A model generated the notes under the pieces. It saw only the letters and a list, made by a program, of their open reading frames with translations. It did no database searches and was not told the DNA's origin. This document shows, piece by piece, positions 15,625 through 24,270 of a stretch of DNA of 44,856 nt; within the stretch, counting starts at the first letter, position 1; every line of letters starts with the position of its first letter. The position numbers were made by a program, and so were the translations under genes. The DNA is from Nitrospira sp. (GTDB lineage Bacteria > Nitrospirota > Nitrospiria > Nitrospirales > Nitrospiraceae). Location: contig VGXC01000027.1 of the NCBI GenBank assembly GCA_016873495.1, positions 1 through 44,856 of the forward strand, given 5' to 3'.

Positions 15625-16209
15625 TCATGAGCCCACGATCTCAGCCAAGCTCAGCAGTTTGGCACTAACGATGAGTTGTGCACGCTGCGCCGCCTTCCAG
15701 TTGATGGTCACCGCATAGCGGTCGTCGTTGGCCCCCAGTTCGATCATGCCGCCGCCTTGCGCAAACCCCGCAGCTTCACCGACCGTGAGAATCGGCATGC
15801 CGCCCACGGCGGCGAGCATTCGTTCCATCGGCGGGGCCCCGGATGCCGCGACAAACAAGATCCGGCATGCGCTCAGATTTGATACGCCGTCCACCAAACG
15901 CACGACGATCCGGTGCCCCTGAATGCTCTTACGAGACAAGGTATTCACCAAGAGGGACGTACGAATGTGTCCGACGGCACAGATCGTGAACTCCTCGCCG
16001 GTCTGCGGCGGAACCGGCCACTCCACAAATAAGGCCACCTTGTACAGCATATTATATCGGTCTATCGCATCGTCCCGATTAGACAGAGCGAGGCCCTCGA
16101 CCGTCGCTTCTAATACCAACAGCCCTGCCAGGAATATCGGCAGGCAGCTTGTCCCGAAAGGTCGGGCCCCTCGTTCCCGTTCGCGCATCATGCCCCACAT
16201 CGTCATCAC
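15625..16209 (-). CDS. YfiR-family (DUF4154) periplasmic protein
   Basis: A 194-residue exported protein with a hydrophobic segment near residues 22-40. The family signature is clear: YNMLYKVALFVEWP, TICAVG, a conserved CRILFVA strand, ILTVGEAAGFAQGGGMIELG, and the C-terminal INWKAAQRAQLIVSAKLLSL. In Pseudomonas, YfiR binds the periplasmic domain of the diguanylate cyclase YfiN and inhibits it. Here the gene lies 100 bases upstream of, and codirectional with, a kinase carrying a CHASE8-like periplasmic domain, so it probably regulates that kinase. This partner choice is inference from order and domain type. Confidence 0.87.
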   Translation of the reverse strand: MMTMWGMMRERERGARPFGTSCLPIFLAGLLVLEATVEGLALSNRDDAIDRYNMLYKVALFVEWPVPPQTGEEFTICAVGHIRTSLLVNTLSRKSIQGHRIVVRLVDGVSNLSACRILFVAASGAPPMERMLAAVGGMPILTVGEAAGFAQGGGMIELGANDDRYAVTINWKAAQRAQLIVSAKLLSLAEIVGS

Positions 16210-16303
16210 GTCGGTCCGTGAGTCTACCGCAGTTCTATACCGGACTCAACGCGCGACAGACCATGTGTCCGCCCACTTCATAAATGTCCGCCATCCTCCC
16301 CAT

Positions 16304-16860
16304 TTAAAATGTTTGGCCTATGGCCGTGCAACCGCGGTCTGGGGTCCACGTACTGGCAGCAGCCCTTTGCGCCATGGATACGCTGGCTTCGGGATGACTG
16401 GGCGCTGGGGGAGGATGACCGGCAACCGTCTTCGTAGGCAGCGCGAAGATGGCGTGGAAGCGGAGTGACCGCCCCTGGTGGGTGATGCGGATCGGGTCGT
16501 GGATCTGATAGAGGGGCCCGCGGCGGGCCACTGTCCGGTCGCGACGGAGGCCCTGGTCGGCCTTAAGACACAGGATGCGATCGAGCTCCCGACTCGGGAG
16601 ATGCGAGTCAGCAGGCTGGGGGTACGGGACGGAGAAGCGCCACGTATAGATCGGCGGATAAGCCTCCAGAAACTGATTTGCCTCGTCTAGCGTCGAATCC
16701 CGCCCGCCACAGCACCTTGATCGGCCGATCCTGGAACGTATGAAACAGCCGTTCAGCCCGCTCTTTGACCTGCGGCGAGTGCCCGAAGAGCGCCGCGACG
16801 CCGGCCCAGATGGATGGCCGCGATGAGCACAAGGCTAGGAAGGACGGAGCCCCTCGACTC
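16304..16860 (-). pseudogene. Remnant of an ISNCY/IS1202-like transposase (C-terminal part)
   Basis: Two frames together give the end of a transposase. One reads HSPQVKERAERLFHTFQDRP, then IKVLWRAGFDA (about 16690-16810). The other reads LDEANQFLEAYPPIYTWRFS, then DRTVARRGPLYQIHD and RITHQGRSLRFHAIFALP, ending at TAA 16304-16306. This is the SPQxKGRxERLFxTxQDR plus EANxFLxxYxPxYNxxF pattern of ISNCY-family transposases. Internal frameshifts and missing catalytic residues mark it as dead. It fills the gap between the YfiR gene and the second hybrid kinase; the family name is from memory. Confidence 0.6.
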
Positions 16861-16866
16861 GCCCCG

Positions 16867-18813
16867 TTACGCGGGGGCCGGCGCGCCCAACACCTCGCGG
16901 ACCTTCTCGATGAGCACCATCGGCGTAAAGGGCTTGGCCAGGAAGGCCATCCCACTCTCCAGCACCCCATGGTGGGTAATCTCGTCTCTGGGGTAGCCGG
17001 AGATATACAGGACCTTGATGGAGGCGTTCGCTGCAGCCAGGCGCCGCGCCAGCTCGCGCCCGCTCATCCCCGGCATCACCAGATCGGTCAGCAAGAGATC
17101 CACCGGCACGTTGGACTGTTCCACAACCCGAAGCACCTCGACGCCGTTGGATGCAACGATGACGGAATAGCCTTGCTGCTCGAGAATTCTCCGGGCCACG
17201 GCACGGAGCGCCTCCTCGTCTTCCACGAGCAAGACGGTCGGCGAAGCCGAGGGCGCGGCCGGAGTGCGACGGACTCCCGACAACGCGACCGGGGCCAGCA
17301 AGCTCGGCAGGTACACCGTGAACACCGTCCCCTCCTGCGGTTCGCTCGACATAGTGATCGCCCCTTGATGCTGGGTCAGCACTCCGTAGACCGTCGCGAG
17401 GCTCAACCCCTGGCCTTCCCCGAACGGCTTGGTCGTAAAAAACGGTTCGAAACATCGGGCCTGCGTTTCCGCATCCATGCCGCACCCCGTATCGAAGACC
17501 GACAGGACGGCATAGGAGCCGGGAGGCACAGCTTCTCCCGCTTCCTGGACCAGGACCCTGGCCGTCCGGAGGCTCAGCTTGCCCCCGTGGGGCATTGCGT
17601 CGCGGGCATTGGCGACCAGGCTGAGAATCACGTGCTCCATCTGCGCGAGGTCCGCTTTGACCAAGCCTAGGTCTTCAGCCAGGGTCATGGCGAGCTGCAC
17701 CTGCTCTCCCAGCAGGCCCTTGATTGTGGGCGTGAGGCGCGTCAGCAGGGCATTGAGGTCCAGTTCGTCGGGCTGGGTCACTTGATTGTGGCCGAACGCC
17801 AGCAAGCGCTTGGTCAGGGCCACGGCTCGCTCGCCGGCCTCCTTGATCTCGTTCACGCCAGCCCATCGCGGATCCCCCCGATCCAGATCCTCCAGTAACA
17901 TGGCGCTGTGGCCGGCGATCACGGTCAGGAGGTTGTTGAAGTCGGCGGCGATGCTGCCGGCGAGCCGGCTCACGGCTTCCATTTTTTGCGTTTGCCGCGT
18001 CTGGGTCTCCATCGACTTACGTTCGGTGATATCGCGCAAGGACCCGGCGATGCGCACCACTTCGCGCTTCGCATTCCAGACCGCCTGCCCGCGGAGATTG
18101 AACCACCGCACCGGCCCCAGCTTCGTGCGCATCCGGCATTCCTCGTCGAAGGGTATCTCCCGCTCGATGTGGCGCCGCAGGCCGTCCATCACCCGATCCC
18201 GGTTCTCGGGCAGGAGGCAGAGCGTCAGGCTGCGCAAGACGGGCTCAAACTCCTGTTCCTCGAATCCCAGGAGTTCCTTGAAGCGGGGCGAATACCACAC
18301 CGGCGTCTGCGGATCGTACCAGCGCCCCCCCGGGGCCACCTTGGCATCCCACAGGCCGTCCCGCGAGCCCTGCACCGCCAGATCGAAGGCTTCCCGACGC
18401 TCCGCCAGTTGCGCCTCCGCCAGCTTCCGCGCCTGGTGGCCCGCCGCCACGCGCTCGACCACGGCCAGGCGGAGCGCGAGGACCGCCTGATCGATCGGCT
18501 TGGCCAGGTAATCGTCGGCGCCGGCGGCCAGAATCATCGCCAGTTCCTGAGCCTGAGTCCGCGTCGTCATCACGACGAGCACGCTCTGATCGCCCTGCGG
18601 CAATTGTCGGATCCGGCGACAGAGATCGAGGCCATCCGCGCCCATGCCCGGCAGATCACGGTCCAGGACGATCAAGGGGGCCAGTCGGTTCCGGCAGACT
18701 CCCCAGGCCGACTCGGCATCCTGAAATACGGTCACTTCGTGGCCGTGATCCTGCAACGTCTGTTGGATCTGACGGCTCATACTTGGGTCGTTGTCCACTA
18801 AGAAAACATGCAT
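16867..18813 (-). CDS. Soluble hybrid kinase REC-PAS-HisKA-HATPase-REC lacking the phospho-histidine
   Basis: The open frame starts at 18831, but ATG 18813 gives a normal receiver start (MHVFLVDNDPSMSR); residue numbers below count from 18831. Order: receiver (Asp57 in VLDRDLPG, Lys111), PAS with PAC (about 145-270), dimerisation helices, ATPase (NARDAMP near 408, FDTGCGM near 446, GEGQGLSLATVYG near 471), and a second receiver (Asp583 in LTDLVMPGMSG, Lys633). No membrane segment is present. The phosphorylation motif normally reads GGIAHDFNN; here it is GSIAADFNN with alanine at 296 (codon GCC at 17944-17946). The ATPase and both receivers look complete, so it may be a pseudokinase or receiver-driven regulator. 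This is seen directly in the sequence, not inferred. Confidence 0.9.
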   Translation of the reverse strand: MHVFLVDNDPSMSRQIQQTLQDHGHEVTVFQDAESAWGVCRNRLAPLIVLDRDLPGMGADGLDLCRRIRQLPQGDQSVLVVMTTRTQAQELAMILAAGADDYLAKPIDQAVLALRLAVVERVAAGHQARKLAEAQLAERREAFDLAVQGSRDGLWDAKVAPGGRWYDPQTPVWYSPRFKELLGFEEQEFEPVLRSLTLCLLPENRDRVMDGLRRHIEREIPFDEECRMRTKLGPVRWFNLRGQAVWNAKREVVRIAGSLRDITERKSMETQTRQTQKMEAVSRLAGSIAADFNNLLTVIAGHSAMLLEDLDRGDPRWAGVNEIKEAGERAVALTKRLLAFGHNQVTQPDELDLNALLTRLTPTIKGLLGEQVQLAMTLAEDLGLVKADLAQMEHVILSLVANARDAMPHGGKLSLRTARVLVQEAGEAVPPGSYAVLSVFDTGCGMDAETQARCFEPFFTTKPFGEGQGLSLATVYGVLTQHQGAITMSSEPQEGTVFTVYLPSLLAPVALSGVRRTPAAPSASPTVLLVEDEEALRAVARRILEQQGYSVIVASNGVEVLRVVEQSNVPVDLLLTDLVMPGMSGRELARRLAAANASIKVLYISGYPRDEITHHGVLESGMAFLAKPFTPMVLIEKVREVLGAPAPA

Positions 18814-18926
18814 GGCTTCCCTCAACGACAAGCCCCCTTAGCCACAACTGGGTGGAAACTTCTTCGGAGCGCCATTGTAGGAAAATCCCCCGCCTACTGC
18901 AACTCATTGAGCGAAACAGGAATCGC

Positions 18927-19535
18927 TCATCCCGAACGGCGAACCGAGCGCCACCGGCGCACCGCAAGAACCGCGGCAACGCTCATCAGCGAAACCCAGG
19001 TCAGGTGGATCAGCCCCTCGTGGATCATGCCCGCGAGGCGGTGCCATTCATCGCCGAGGAGATAGCCCAGCCAGAGAAAACTCAGGGACCAGAGCAAGCC
19101 TCCGCTGTAGGCAAAAGCGGCAAAGACCGGAAACGGCAGACGGGATGAGCCGGCCACAAAGGCCGTGAGGTGCCGGAGGCCCGGGACGAAGTACCCGAGC
19201 AGAAGTCCGTACTTCCCGCGAAGCCGGTACCAGGCCTGCACCGCTTGCAGCCGCTCCGCATCGAGTCCCACCCGCGGGCCCAACGAGCCGGCGAGGGACT
19301 GGCCGAGCGTCCGCCCTACCCAATAGCTGAGGCTGATCCCGCAGGCGCTGCCCAAAACGGCTGCGGCGAGCGTAGGCCCAGCCGCCAACCGATGCGCAAA
19401 CGTCAGGGAGCCGGCAAACAGGAGCAGCGTTTCATCCGGAATTGGGAGCCCCACGATCCCCAGCATGAGCAGCAGGAACAGGGCCGGGTATTCGTAGCGG
19501 GTAATCCAGTCGATAAACAGGGCCTTCGCATCCAT
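18927..19535 (-). CDS. DedA-family membrane protein
   Basis: A 202-residue inner-membrane protein of the DedA/VTT (SNARE-associated) family. Signatures are the early GIVGLPIPDETLLLFAGSL, an acidic and proline-rich re-entrant segment, GSACGISLSYWVGRTLG, and the conserved YFVPGLRHLTAFVAGSSRLP loop with its arginine. Four to five hydrophobic segments follow. Family members are proposed lipid carriers/flippases (undecaprenyl phosphate or phosphatidylethanolamine) and support envelope stress tolerance. It is downstream of the Gfo/Idh/MocA gene and separated from it by a hairpin array at 19549-19613, so co-transcription is uncertain. Confidence 0.88.
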   Translation of the reverse strand: MDAKALFIDWITRYEYPALFLLLMLGIVGLPIPDETLLLFAGSLTFAHRLAAGPTLAAAVLGSACGISLSYWVGRTLGQSLAGSLGPRVGLDAERLQAVQAWYRLRGKYGLLLGYFVPGLRHLTAFVAGSSRLPFPVFAAFAYSGGLLWSLSFLWLGYLLGDEWHRLAGMIHEGLIHLTWVSLMSVAAVLAVRRWRSVRRSG

Positions 19536-19548
19536 GATTAGAGAAGAC

Positions 19549-19613
19549 CTGATGGCATATAGCTTATGGCAAGAGGCTGCGTGCGATTCCGGCCATCAGC
19601 CATAGGCCATCAG
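19549..19613. repeat. Heptamer hairpin array (array D)
   Basis: Two 22-base arms, 19549-19570 and 19592-19613, are complementary at 19 of 22 positions around a 21-base loop. On the minus strand the first arm reads as GCTGATG, GCCTATG, GCTGATG and the second as GCCATAA, GCTATAT, GCCATCA. It starts four bases after the stop of the oxidoreductase gene and ends 13 bases before the DedA start. It may act as a terminator or RNA stabiliser. Confidence 0.65.
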
Positions 19614-19616
19614 CGC

Positions 19617-20582
19617 TTATCCGACGGCCACCGGCGTGCCCAGCGTGGCGGAGCGGTAGGCCGCTTCCGCCATGGCCACGGCGCGCAGACCGTCCTCCCC
19701 GGACACAGGCATCGGGGTCTTGTCCTTCAGGCTGCGCGCAAAGGTCTCCAGGACGATCTCGATCGTCGGGCGATCCGGCACGGACCCCACGTCCACCACC
19801 TGCCACCCCTCGACCCTGGTCAGGATGCCGGGGCCCACGTCCGCGATCAACTGTCCCTTTTGCCCGATGGCTTCCGCGCGGCAGAGGCGCCCCCCGGAGA
19901 CACGAGACAGCTCGACAAAGCACCCGGCGCCGGACGCCAACGTGAACCGAACTTGCGCCAGGTCTTCGACTTGCTTAGTGTGCAGTCTGGCCGTCTCGGC
20001 CCGCACCTCGACCGCTTCCTGGTCGGTCAGGTACCGGAGCAGGTCAAAGTGGTGGATGCCGATCTCCAGCACCACTCCGCCGCCAGCCTTGTCCTTCTGA
20101 TCCAACCACGCATGAGGCGGCCGCTCCGCCCGCATGCACAGGGAGAAATATTCTACCTGCCCGATCGTCGCCAACTGTTCGCGCAGCCGGCGCAGGACCG
20201 GAGTAAAGCGGAGCGTCTGGGCGGTCATGAGCGGAACCCCCGCCACCCGCGCCGCCTCCACCATCTCCTTGGCCTCGGCGGTCGAGCGGGCCAAGGGCTT
20301 CTCGATCAAGAGGGCTTTGCCCGCATCGGCCGCGGCCAGGCAGATCTCCCGATTGAGCGACGGAGGCGTCACAATCAAGACCGCCTGCACGTCGGAGCGC
20401 CGCAGCAGGTCCCGCCAGTCGGCACAAAATGGAACGCCATGGTCGTTGGCAAATCGCTCGCCCGCCTGGGCATCCTGACGCGATACGGCCGCCAGCCGGC
20501 AGCCGGGCACCCCGTCCAGAAGATGCTTGGCATAACGGGCACCGTGACGCCCCAAGCCGATCAACCCCATCCCGATGCTCAC
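19617..20582 (-). CDS. Gfo/Idh/MocA-family NAD(P)-dependent oxidoreductase
   Basis: A 321-residue cytoplasmic dehydrogenase. The N-terminal Rossmann fold begins MGLIGLGRHGARYAKHL, and the hallmark EKPLARS motif (Lys in the active-site loop) is at about residue 95. The second domain contains GGGVVLEIGIHHFDLLRYL, with the catalytic Asp/His pair expected for this family. Members act on sugars, inositols or biliverdin-like substrates; nothing nearby defines the substrate. It reads as a complete protein. Its start, ATG 20582, faces the divergent signalling cluster at 20856. Confidence 0.87.
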   Translation of the reverse strand: MSIGMGLIGLGRHGARYAKHLLDGVPGCRLAAVSRQDAQAGERFANDHGVPFCADWRDLLRRSDVQAVLIVTPPSLNREICLAAADAGKALLIEKPLARSTAEAKEMVEAARVAGVPLMTAQTLRFTPVLRRLREQLATIGQVEYFSLCMRAERPPHAWLDQKDKAGGGVVLEIGIHHFDLLRYLTDQEAVEVRAETARLHTKQVEDLAQVRFTLASGAGCFVELSRVSGGRLCRAEAIGQKGQLIADVGPGILTRVEGWQVVDVGSVPDRPTIEIVLETFARSLKDKTPMPVSGEDGLRAVAMAEAAYRSATLGTPVAVG

Positions 20583-20855
20583 AGGCCCTCCTTAACCGCC
20601 GCCCCTTCCTCAACAACAGAGGCACTTCCATTGGGGTTTGGCCCCTGTAGGAGTACGCCAAGACCGTTGAAAAATCAACCGCGTCAGCCTCAAGTTCTCG
20701 GTACGCCAAACCGATGAGAAGACAGGGCGATGTGAGTCCTGCGCCCGTCAGTCAGGCGGACGGAAGACGGTGGCCGATCCGGAGGTCCGCCGCCCTCTTA
20801 GACCGACCCCGAGCAACCATCAAGATCGCGCAAGATCGAGATCGAAGGAGGCGCC

Positions 20856-21791
20856 GTGCGGGTCCTGATTGCTGAAGCAGACACGGTCGCGCGCCGCGTC
20901 TTGGAGACCGCCCTGACCCAATGGGGCCATGAGGTCACCGGCTGCGCCGACGGCGTCGCGGCCCTCCAGCTGCTGATCGGCGCCGCTCCCTTCGACTATG
21001 CCCTGCTGGATTGGAGCCTGGCCGAATGCGATGGTCCGAAAATTTGCCGGACGGTACGAAAGCAGTCCGCTGCGCCGACCTACTTGCTTGTCCTGTGCAA
21101 GCCGGACGCGGACCAAGCCCCCCTGGCTGCGCTGGAGGCGGGCGCCGACGATGCCCTCCCCAAGCCGGTGGATGCCAACCAGTTACAGCTCCGCCTCCAC
21201 GCCGGGCAGAGCGTCTTGGAGCTGCGCAAGGAACTGGCCGCAGCGCAGGAGACGATCCGCGTCAAGACTCTGCAGGATCCGGTGACCGGCCTGTGGAACC
21301 GCGAGGCCCTGCTCGACAACATGGCCCGCGAGTCGGAACGGGCCAGGCGCGACGGGGCTCCGCTCGGCTGCGTGGTGCTCGACGTGGACGATTTTCGGCT
21401 CGTGAACGATACCCTCGGGCGGCTCGCCGGGGACGGAGCCCTGCGCCAAGTGGGCCAGCGTCTCCACCGGTCCCTGCGCTCCTATGACATCCTGGGCCGC
21501 TATGGCGGCGACCAATTCCTGGCCATCTTGCCCGGCTGTGACGAGGCGGCCTCGCGCGCGCTGGCGGAACGGCTGCGCACCTCGGTCTGCGCGCAGCCGA
21601 TCGCGTTGAACGAAGGCACGATCCGCATCACCCTCAGCGTCGGCGTCGCCGCCGCGGGCGGGATGCAGGAGCGGGGCACGGCCGACGCGCTCGCCCGTGC
21701 GGCCGAAGCGGCCTTGTACAAGGCCAAGCAGCCGGGGCAGCACAGTCTGGCGATGGCCACGAAAGGCGCGTGGCTGAACATCTCGACCTGA
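20856..21791 (+). CDS. Response regulator with GGDEF domain (REC-GGDEF, GGDQF variant)
   Basis: A 311-residue soluble protein with a receiver (phospho-Asp52 in LLDWSLAECDG, Lys103 in LPKPVD) and a GGDEF domain. The active-site loop is GGDQF (217-221), so the usual fourth-position glutamate is glutamine. The allosteric inhibition site RxxD is present at 208-211 (RSYD), five residues ahead. The substrate helix DVDDFRLVNDTLGR is normal. It should synthesise cyclic di-GMP if the Gln variant is active, which cannot be told from sequence. Translation starts at GTG 20856, with AAGGAGG upstream. It opens a same-strand cluster with the HDOD and small-protein genes. Confidence 0.88.
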   Translation: MRVLIAEADTVARRVLETALTQWGHEVTGCADGVAALQLLIGAAPFDYALLDWSLAECDGPKICRTVRKQSAAPTYLLVLCKPDADQAPLAALEAGADDALPKPVDANQLQLRLHAGQSVLELRKELAAAQETIRVKTLQDPVTGLWNREALLDNMARESERARRDGAPLGCVVLDVDDFRLVNDTLGRLAGDGALRQVGQRLHRSLRSYDILGRYGGDQFLAILPGCDEAASRALAERLRTSVCAQPIALNEGTIRITLSVGVAAAGGMQERGTADALARAAEAALYKAKQPGQHSLAMATKGAWLNIST

Positions 21792-21800
21792 GGAGTCATT

Positions 21801-22142
21801 ATGAAGCGCGTCCCCTTGGATGAGGCCGAGCCGGGCATGGTCCTGGCGAAGCCCGTCACCAATCAGACCGGCGTGACGGTCCTCCCCGCCGGGACCGAAC
21901 TCGACCAAGAGCTGCTGAAGCGGCTCGATCGGATGAACCTCACCGCCGTCTACGTCGAAGGCGCCGCCAGCGCGGCCGAAGCCAAGAGTCCGGCCGACTT
22001 GGAACAGGACCTGAACCAGCGGTTCCGGAAGGTGGCCGGCGATCCGACTCAAGTCATGATCCGCGAGGCCGTCCGGCGTCACGTACAAACCGCGCAGCAG
22101 GCCGTCCATGCGGAAGCCCCCTCCGCAGGAGGAGCCGCATGA
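21801..22142 (+). CDS. Small protein resembling the N-terminal domain of HD-GYP phosphodiesterases
   Basis: A 113-residue soluble protein: MKRVPLDEAEPGMVLAKPVT, then a LPAGTELDQELLKRLDRM segment and AVYVEG. This strand-helix pattern is the small N-terminal domain (DUF3391-like) seen fused to HD-GYP domains. The rest is a charged helix. It starts 10 bases after the GGDEF gene and overlaps the next HDOD gene by four bases (22139-22142), so it is translationally coupled to it. A paralogue lies at 23095-23412. It may be a partner or adaptor of the HDOD protein; there is no direct evidence. Confidence 0.75.
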   Translation: MKRVPLDEAEPGMVLAKPVTNQTGVTVLPAGTELDQELLKRLDRMNLTAVYVEGAASAAEAKSPADLEQDLNQRFRKVAGDPTQVMIREAVRRHVQTAQQAVHAEAPSAGGAA

Positions 22143-22993
22143 GCAGCCTCATTACGACGGCCCCGCCCGATCCCGCGGCCATCAAGCGGCAGATTGAAAA
22201 AATGGGCGAGCTGCCCACCTTGCCGCACGTGGTGCAGAAGATCGTCCTGATGAGCAACCGCTCGGACACGTCCGCCGAGGATCTCGGCACGATCATCGAA
22301 AAGGATCAGGTGCTGGCCGCCAAGGTGTTAAAGCTGGCCAACTCGCCGTTCTACGGATTTCCCGCCCGCATCGCCTCGGTCAGTCATGCGGTGGTGGTGC
22401 TCGGGCTGAACGTCGTGAAGGGGCTGACGCTGGGCGCCACGGCGTTCGATATGATGAAGGCGGCCGGCATGGAGCAGCTCTGGCGCCATTCGCTCGGCGT
22501 GGCGATGATGGCGCACATTTTGGCCGCGCGCGCCGGGATGAAGAACCCGGAGGAATTGTTCGCCGCCGGCCTCCTGCACGACCTGGGCAAGGTCGTGCTG
22601 CAGGCCAAGCTGCCGGAGTTGGGCGCGCAGGTCGAGCGGACCTTCAAGCAGAGCGACGCGCCGCGCACGCAGGTGGAGCAGGAAGTCCTGGGCCTGACCC
22701 ATGCGGACATGGCCGGCTGGCTGGGCGACATGTGGCACTTGCCGATCACGCTCAAGGATCCCATGATGTTCCACCACCAGCCCGTCCTGGCCCGTGACGC
22801 GGAGGCGCAGACCGCGGTCGTGCACGTAGCCGACGTGCTGGTCAAAGCGATGGGCTGCGGAGATTCGGGCGACGATCTGGTGCCGCCGCTCAACCAGAAA
22901 GCCTGGAAGCTCATGAACCTGGACGAGGCGGGGCTGGACGAGTGTCTCCGCAAAGCCGCCCAAGAGTTTGTGACCATCGACGACTACCTATGA
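22139..22993 (+). CDS. HDOD-domain protein, copy 1
   Basis: A 284-residue HDOD-domain protein. The diagnostic blocks are GELPTLPHVVQKIVLMSNRS, SAEDLGTIIEKDQVLAAKVL, KLANSPFYGFPARIASVSHA and the histidine-aspartate pair in AAGLLHDLGKVVLQA. HDOD proteins are non-enzymatic relatives of HD phosphohydrolases and act as signalling scaffolds, often with cyclic di-GMP proteins. The His-Asp in LLHDLGK is retained, but the rest of the HD metal set is not obvious. It is coupled to the small gene upstream and is about 60 per cent similar by eye to the copy at 23433. Confidence 0.9.
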   Translation: MSSLITTAPPDPAAIKRQIEKMGELPTLPHVVQKIVLMSNRSDTSAEDLGTIIEKDQVLAAKVLKLANSPFYGFPARIASVSHAVVVLGLNVVKGLTLGATAFDMMKAAGMEQLWRHSLGVAMMAHILAARAGMKNPEELFAAGLLHDLGKVVLQAKLPELGAQVERTFKQSDAPRTQVEQEVLGLTHADMAGWLGDMWHLPITLKDPMMFHHQPVLARDAEAQTAVVHVADVLVKAMGCGDSGDDLVPPLNQKAWKLMNLDEAGLDECLRKAAQEFVTIDDYL

Positions 22994-23094
22994 CGACCGT
23001 TGCGACCATCGCCGGCAAGTTCCGGCCAACCAGCCCGGCCGCGGTGAGTCGATCGCCGGGACGCCGACAAAACGTCCCGACGGAGGAGTGAGGC

Positions 23095-23412
23095 ATGAAG
23101 CGCGTGCCATTGGCGGAAGCCACGCCGGGCATGATCCTGGCCAAACCGGTCGCCAGTCTGGCCGGGCAACTGATCGTGCCTTCCGGCAGGTCGCTGGACG
23201 TGTCGCTGATCGCCAGTCTGCTGGACTTGGGACTGACCTCGGTCCACGTCGAGAATTGTCCCGGTGAGGAAGGAGAGCCGGTCAAATCGGTCACGGAGTT
23301 GGAACAGGCCCTCGATCATCGGTTCAGGCGAGTGGCCGACGACCCAGACTTGGCACGTATGCGGGAGACCATCCGACGCCATCTCCGCGCCTTGCACCGC
23401 ACGACCGCGTGA
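23095..23412 (+). CDS. Paralogue of the 21801-22142 small protein
   Basis: A 105-residue protein with the same arrangement: MKRVPLAEATPGMILAKPVA, then a LIVPSGRSLDVSLIASLLDL segment, SVHVEN and the shared tail EQALDHRFRRVADDPDLARM. Its counterpart has EQDLNQRFRKVAGDPTQVMI. It starts at ATG 23095 after GGAGGAG and ends a few bases before the next HDOD gene. Together with the HDOD gene it forms the second unit of a tandem duplication, separated from the first by about 100 bases. Confidence 0.75.
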   Translation: MKRVPLAEATPGMILAKPVASLAGQLIVPSGRSLDVSLIASLLDLGLTSVHVENCPGEEGEPVKSVTELEQALDHRFRRVADDPDLARMRETIRRHLRALHRTTA

Positions 23413-23432
23413 CCGGAGGGAACGACTCAGCC

Positions 23433-24269
23433 ATGCCGACCGTCACCCCCACAGAGATCCGGCGTCGTATCGAGAAGGTCGGGGATCTCCCGACCTTGCC
23501 CCTTGTGGTGCACAAAATTGTCTCGATCAGCAACCGGCCCAATTCCTCGGCCGATGAGATTGCGCAGATCATCGAGAAGGATCAAGTGCTGGCCGCGAAA
23601 GTCCTGAAGCTGGCGAACTCGCCCTATTACGGGTTCCCGAAGCGGATCGGCTCCGTCAGCCATGCGGTCGTGATTCTCGGACTCAACGTCGTGAAGCGGA
23701 TGGCGATCTGCGCCTCCGTCTTCGATATGATGATGGCCGCCGGGATGGACCAACTCTGGCGCCACTCCTTGGCCGTCGCCATGACCGCCCATACCCTGGC
23801 GACGCGCGCCGGCCTGCCGCATCCGGAAGAGGTTTTTGTGGCCGGCCTGCTGCATGACCTCGGGCAAGTCGCCCTCTACGCGAAAGCGCCGGATCTGGCG
23901 GTGCAAGTCGAGCGGACCCTCCTGGGGAGCGACCTGTGGCGGACGGAGGCCGAGCAGGAGATCCTCAGCCTGACCCACGCCGAGATGGCCGGCTGGTTGG
24001 CCGACCACTGGAGCCTCCCCGTTTCGCTCAAAGAGCCCATGATGTATCATCACCAACCCACACTCGCGCGGGATGCCCCGCTGCAGACGGCGATCGTCCA
24101 CGTCGCGGACATCCTGGCCAAGGCGATGGGCTGCGGAGCCGTGGACAACCAACCGGTCTCCCCCCTCTCGCCGAAGGCATGGAAGCTGGTCAAGCTGGAC
24201 GATGCCGCGCTCACCGCCTGCGTCGACATCGCGGCGCGCGACTTTGAGATGATCGACGACTTGCTGTGA
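23433..24269 (+). CDS. HDOD-domain protein, copy 2
   Basis: The open frame reaches back to GTG 23409, but ATG 23433 with GGAGG at about 23416-23420 matches the copy-1 start (MPTVTPTEIRRRIEKVGDLP). All HDOD blocks are conserved: LPLVVHKIVSISNRPNSSAD, EKDQVLAAKVLKLANSPYYG, FPKRIGSVSHAVVILG, and the HD pair in AGLLHDLGQVAL, where the next residue is Gln instead of Lys. It is the third-to-last element of the cluster and is followed at once by the degenerate GGDEF gene. It probably acts as a scaffold like its neighbour. Confidence 0.9.
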   Translation: MPTVTPTEIRRRIEKVGDLPTLPLVVHKIVSISNRPNSSADEIAQIIEKDQVLAAKVLKLANSPYYGFPKRIGSVSHAVVILGLNVVKRMAICASVFDMMMAAGMDQLWRHSLAVAMTAHTLATRAGLPHPEEVFVAGLLHDLGQVALYAKAPDLAVQVERTLLGSDLWRTEAEQEILSLTHAEMAGWLADHWSLPVSLKEPMMYHHQPTLARDAPLQTAIVHVADILAKAMGCGAVDNQPVSPLSPKAWKLVKLDDAALTACVDIAARDFEMIDDLL

Positions 24270-24270
24270 A

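Noticed and set aside
20690..20717. TCAAGTTC and ACCGATGA before the GGDEF gene as a possible sigma-28 (FliA) promoter
   Set aside because: Spacing is one base too long and two mismatches occur in each element; too weak without flagellar genes nearby.
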